NCBI GenBank assembly: GCA_030549205.1
Contig: JAUKTV010000008.1
Location: 186,001-250,000 of the forward strand
Length of the DNA stretch: 64,000 nt
From: Apiosordaria backusii
Taxonomy: Eukaryota > Ascomycota > Sordariomycetes > Sordariales > Lasiosphaeriaceae
Reading direction: 5' to 3'
Under the pieces are notes generated by a model. That model ran no database searches and had not been told where the DNA came from. It was given only the letters and a program-made list of their open reading frames with translations. How positions within the stretch are numbered: the first letter of the stretch is position 1; every line of letters starts with the position of its first letter. The position numbers were made by a program, and so were the translations under genes. Shown one piece after another: positions 61,269-64,000 of this stretch.

Positions 61269-63344
61269 ATGAGAAATTGGTGCAGCGTACTGACTTGCCT
61301 TGCGGGCTTGTTGCCAACTTCTATCCAAGCGGCCAAGGATACATACGACTATGTTATCATTGGAGGTGGAACAGCCGGCTTGACCGTCGGCGATCGTCTC
61401 AGCGAGAGCGGAAATTGTATGACAAACTCTCCTCATATCCATTGCCTTTCAAGAGAAGTTTGATACTGAGCCTCGAAAAGATACCGTCCTGGTAATTGAG
61501 TATGGTTATCTCGGTAGGTCTTATTCAGCTGAAGTAAGGTCTGGGGGGCAGTGCTGACCTCTGCCACAGAGCCGGATGGTCAAAGGCCTGGCACAGTCTA
61601 CAATATTACCTCAGCCCCAGTTTCGGGACTCGGAAACAGGACCTTTCCTGTGGTGGTGGGTTGTGTTGTTGGCGGAGGCTCCGCCGTGAACGGCAGGGTC
61701 TTCCAGCGAGGAACCACAGAAGACTATGATATCTGGGGAGAGCTTGGTGGTGAAGGCGCCCGAGGCGGCTGGAACTGGGCTGACATGCTGAGATACTTCA
61801 AAAAGGCCATCCAACTCACACCCCCAAAGCCCGAAACAGCGCCCTTTGACCTCAGATATGACACCAAGTATTGGGGCCGCAACTTCACCACCAACCATAC
61901 CATCTTCGCGACCTTTGGCAACGTGATAAGCCCCAAGATCTGTAGGCACCCGACATGTTTTTGGTTGATCCTTGTTTCGTGTTACTGATGTTCTTTTGAA
62001 CGACAGATCCTTTCTACGAAGCAGCCAAGAAGGTCCCCGGGATCAACGTCTCACCAGATGGGGGAAGCGGGCAGGTTGGTCTGCAGTACTACCAGGCGTC
62101 TTCAAACCCATACACGGGAGAAAGATCATACTCCCGGACGGGGCATTGGGATGGTCTCAATCGGGCCAACTACGATCTATTGCCAGCAACACGTGTGAAC
62201 AAGATTGTTATCGACCGTAACCGAGCCGCGGGTGTGCAGGTCTATCCACGAGGTGAACCGCAAAAGAAGACGATCATCCGTGCGAGGAAAGAAGTGGTCT
62301 TGGCCGCGGGCACCCTTCATACCCCTCAGATCCTACAGCTGAGTGGCATTGGACCTGCTGATCTTCTTAGACGTACCGGCATACCAGTCAAAGTTGATTT
62401 GCCTGGAGTAGGGTACAACTTTCAGGATCACACATTCATACCCGAGGTTTCTTTTCGCTGTCAGTACCTTATGTTTGCTGATTCATGGTCCAAGAAGCTT
62501 ACAGTTTGTCAAACACAGGGTCAACATCACCACCGATCCCAGCGCATCTCAACATCTCCGTGATTGACGACGGGCTGGGCCGAACAGCCCTTGGTTTGTC
62601 CATCGGGCTGTCTGTGATCGCTCCCAGCTCCTTCAGCCGGATTGCCTCCCGCTACGAGTCCCAAAGCCCGGCCGCCTACCTGCCAAAGGGCACACACCCA
62701 ACCATCATCAGAGGCTATCGCCAGCAGCAGCGTATATACGCCCGCGAGATGCGCGCTAAGAACTTCTCTTTTCTCCGCGCGACCTTTTCGGGGGATCCTT
62801 CTTTTGTGCCCATCGTTATCCACCCCGTCAGCCGCGGCACCGTGTTGATCGACCCCGCCGCCAGCGCCGACATTGAAGTCGAACCCATCGTGGACTACCG
62901 CGCGGCGTCAAATCCGATCGACGTCGGTGTTGCCGTCGAGCAGATCAAGTTTCTGAGGAGATTCATCACGGGCGGGGAGTTGTCGAGGTATAATGCTACT
63001 GAGGTCGTGCCAGGGCCGGGGTACGAGACGGACGAGGCGCTTGCGAGGTGGGTGAGGGCAAATACCATCCCCAGTGTTTACCATCCAGTTGGGACGGCGG
63101 CGAAAATGCCACGAGAGTGGGGCGGGGTTGTCGGGGAAGACTTGTTGGTGTATGGGGTGAAGGGGCTGAGCGTGGTGGACGCGTCGATTATGCCGACAAT
63201 TGTCGCAGGGACGACGAGCATGACGGTGTATGCAATCGCGGAGAAGGTGAGTGACATAACTTGGTCCCTAAATAATAAAGTGACTCTAGCTGACAAGGGC
63301 TTTAGGCGGCCGATTTGATCAAGGGGAGGGCTGGGCGCAAGTAG
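61269..63344 (+). CDS. Secreted GMC-family FAD oxidoreductase
   Basis: Six exons, 61269-61416, 61481-61513, 61570-61941, 62007-62459, 62519-63246 and 63306-63344, with introns of 56-65 nt give 590 residues. The signal peptide is MRNWCSVLTCLAGLLPTSIQ. FAD binding: YDYVIIGGGTAGLTVGDRLS and then TVLVIEYGYL. GMC signature 1 is in VVVGCVVGGGSAVNGRVFQR, and signature 2 in VLAAGTLHTPQILQLSGIGP. The C-terminal active-site region is SVYHPVGTAAKMPREWGG (catalytic His) and then VDASIMPTIVAGTTSMTVYA. The second conserved His/Asn of the family, normally in an N-P-Q/H-like context before xxVYA, appears replaced by T-T-S. That weakens a prediction of ordinary alcohol or glucose oxidase activity. Likely an aryl-alcohol/choline-type extracellular oxidoreductase. 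Several N-glycosylation sites are present. Confidence 0.9.
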
Positions 63345-63437
63345 TCTGTCTCGAAGGTCAGAAACCAAAACAATAGTTGTAGGCATAGCAGTCGAACTGC
63401 AGAAAGGTGTCTTGGCAAATTACCGAAAAATGGCATC

Positions 63438-63695
63438 TTATATCGTTGCGAGAGCATTAGCTAAACAAGCAAATCCATTCTTCTTGCGAGATGTCATGCC
63501 TCCAGATTTGGCAGATGCTGACTGCAAGGTGGGGTCCCCGCCTTTCCCCGCGAAGCGTGTTGAAGATTGAAGATGAAAAGGGCGGGGGCAGGTAGGTACC
63601 TGCATCAGTAAGTGAGCATCCTCGAGCTGCTCCATAGGGAAGCCTTCCAGGAGATCGAATTCACCTCTTTGGAATGGAACCGAACTTGACGTCAT
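63438..63695 (-). CDS. Possible small two-exon gene
   Basis: From ATG 63695 the frame reads MTSSSVPFQRGEFDLLEGFP ... DAHLLMQ, then a GTACCT..TTGCAG 78-nt potential intron, then SASAKSGGMTSRKKNGFACL to a stop at 63438. The intron is a multiple of three and stop-free, so either form can be translated (59 or 85 residues). No family is known. The support is weak: two frames linked by passable splice signals. Confidence 0.25.
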   Translation of the reverse strand: MTSSSVPFQRGEFDLLEGFPMEQLEDAHLLMQVPTCPRPFHLQSSTRFAGKGGDPTLQSASAKSGGMTSRKKNGFACLANALATI

Positions 63696-64000
63696 TTCTT
63701 CTGGAAAGAGCTGGCTCACACAGCCACGAGCAATTTTGCTAAGCTAGGGACATTCACTTATCAAAGACCTCCAGTCATTCCTGCTCCATTACCAGTCCGC
63801 AAGCTCCAACTTTTCAAGTCTCGGTCCGGGTACCTCATATACACTTCTTCGATCGATGCTCCCTTTCCACCAGGGCCCCAACCAATGCAAATAAAGCAAA
63901 TCGGGCCACGTATTTGAATTGATTTATAAGGAAAAATGGATATTTAACTTAAATTGTTTAAATTGGTCTATTTAACCTACCCAACGCTACCCAGATTAAC
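63696..64000. other. Right window edge, AT-rich
   Basis: No gene is seen. The final ~100 bp are AT-rich with TTTAAATTG-type stretches. Confidence 0.35.

Noticed and set aside
1..64000. CRISPR arrays, rRNA, bacterial operon features
   Set aside because: None seen. The tandem repeats present are coding minisatellites or transposon subterminal repeats, and the window is eukaryotic.

Overview
This is a piece of a filamentous ascomycete nuclear genome, most likely a sordariomycete (Sordariales-like). The reasons are many short GT..AG introns (49-90 nt) with CTAAC/CTGAC branch sites, HET-domain genes, a CFEM protein, a GH75 chitosanase, a fungal rhodopsin-type membrane protein, a BAS2-like secreted protein, and CpA-to-TpA mutations in a repeated segment that look like RIP. 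There are no bacterial operons, and no tRNA, rRNA or CRISPR array was recognised. Gene models were joined by hand across introns, so exon borders are inferences from splice signals, reading phase and family conservation.

Layout. 1-2871 (-): N-terminal 957 residues of a large disordered nuclear-looking protein, cut by the window edge. 4176-5769 (+): MTC1-like protein. 6.3-13.1 kb: a HET-domain island with a frameshifted HET gene (-), an intact HET gene (+) carrying a large low-complexity insertion, and a HET relic. 13.7-15.0 kb (-): rhodopsin-like 7TM protein. 16.3-17.4 kb (+): predicted secreted alpha/beta hydrolase. 17.8-18.7 kb (-): ribosomal protein uL14. 19.1-21.1 kb (-): malic enzyme. 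21.96-25.14 kb: a TIR-bounded mobile element of about 3.2 kb with a 9-bp target duplication. It carries an intron-containing gene of unknown function, a putative solo LTR and a RIP-mutated fragment whose unmutated counterpart is the 3' end of the gene at 38.4 kb. 25.5-34.3 kb: small secreted protein, decayed acyltransferase-like gene, GH75 chitosanase, CFEM protein, methionyl-tRNA synthetase (-) and a BAS2-like two-domain secreted protein (-). 35.8-37.8 kb (-): FATP-type acyl-CoA ligase/fatty acid transporter. 38.4-50.2 kb: an ankyrin plus subtilisin-like fusion (-), an unknown 330-aa protein (-) and, divergent from it, a huge NLR-like ankyrin protein with a C-terminal ZZ finger. 50.4-56.3 kb (-): two fungal proteins without known domains, one interrupted by an in-frame TAG and one built on a four-copy repeat. 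58.1-60.7 kb (+): two neighbouring paralogs of an apparently uncharacterised acidic family, the first preceded by a strong hairpin. 61.3-63.3 kb (+): secreted GMC oxidoreductase.

How it works together. Housekeeping genes (uL14, MetRS, malic enzyme, MTC1, FATP) are interspersed with two patches that resemble fungal self/non-self recognition loci: the HET island and the NLR/ANK-protease cluster. Both show fast change (frameshifts, relics, degenerate catalytic sites, lineage-specific insertions). The mobile element at 22-25 kb carries sequence related to the second patch, which suggests transposon capture of host gene pieces followed by RIP.
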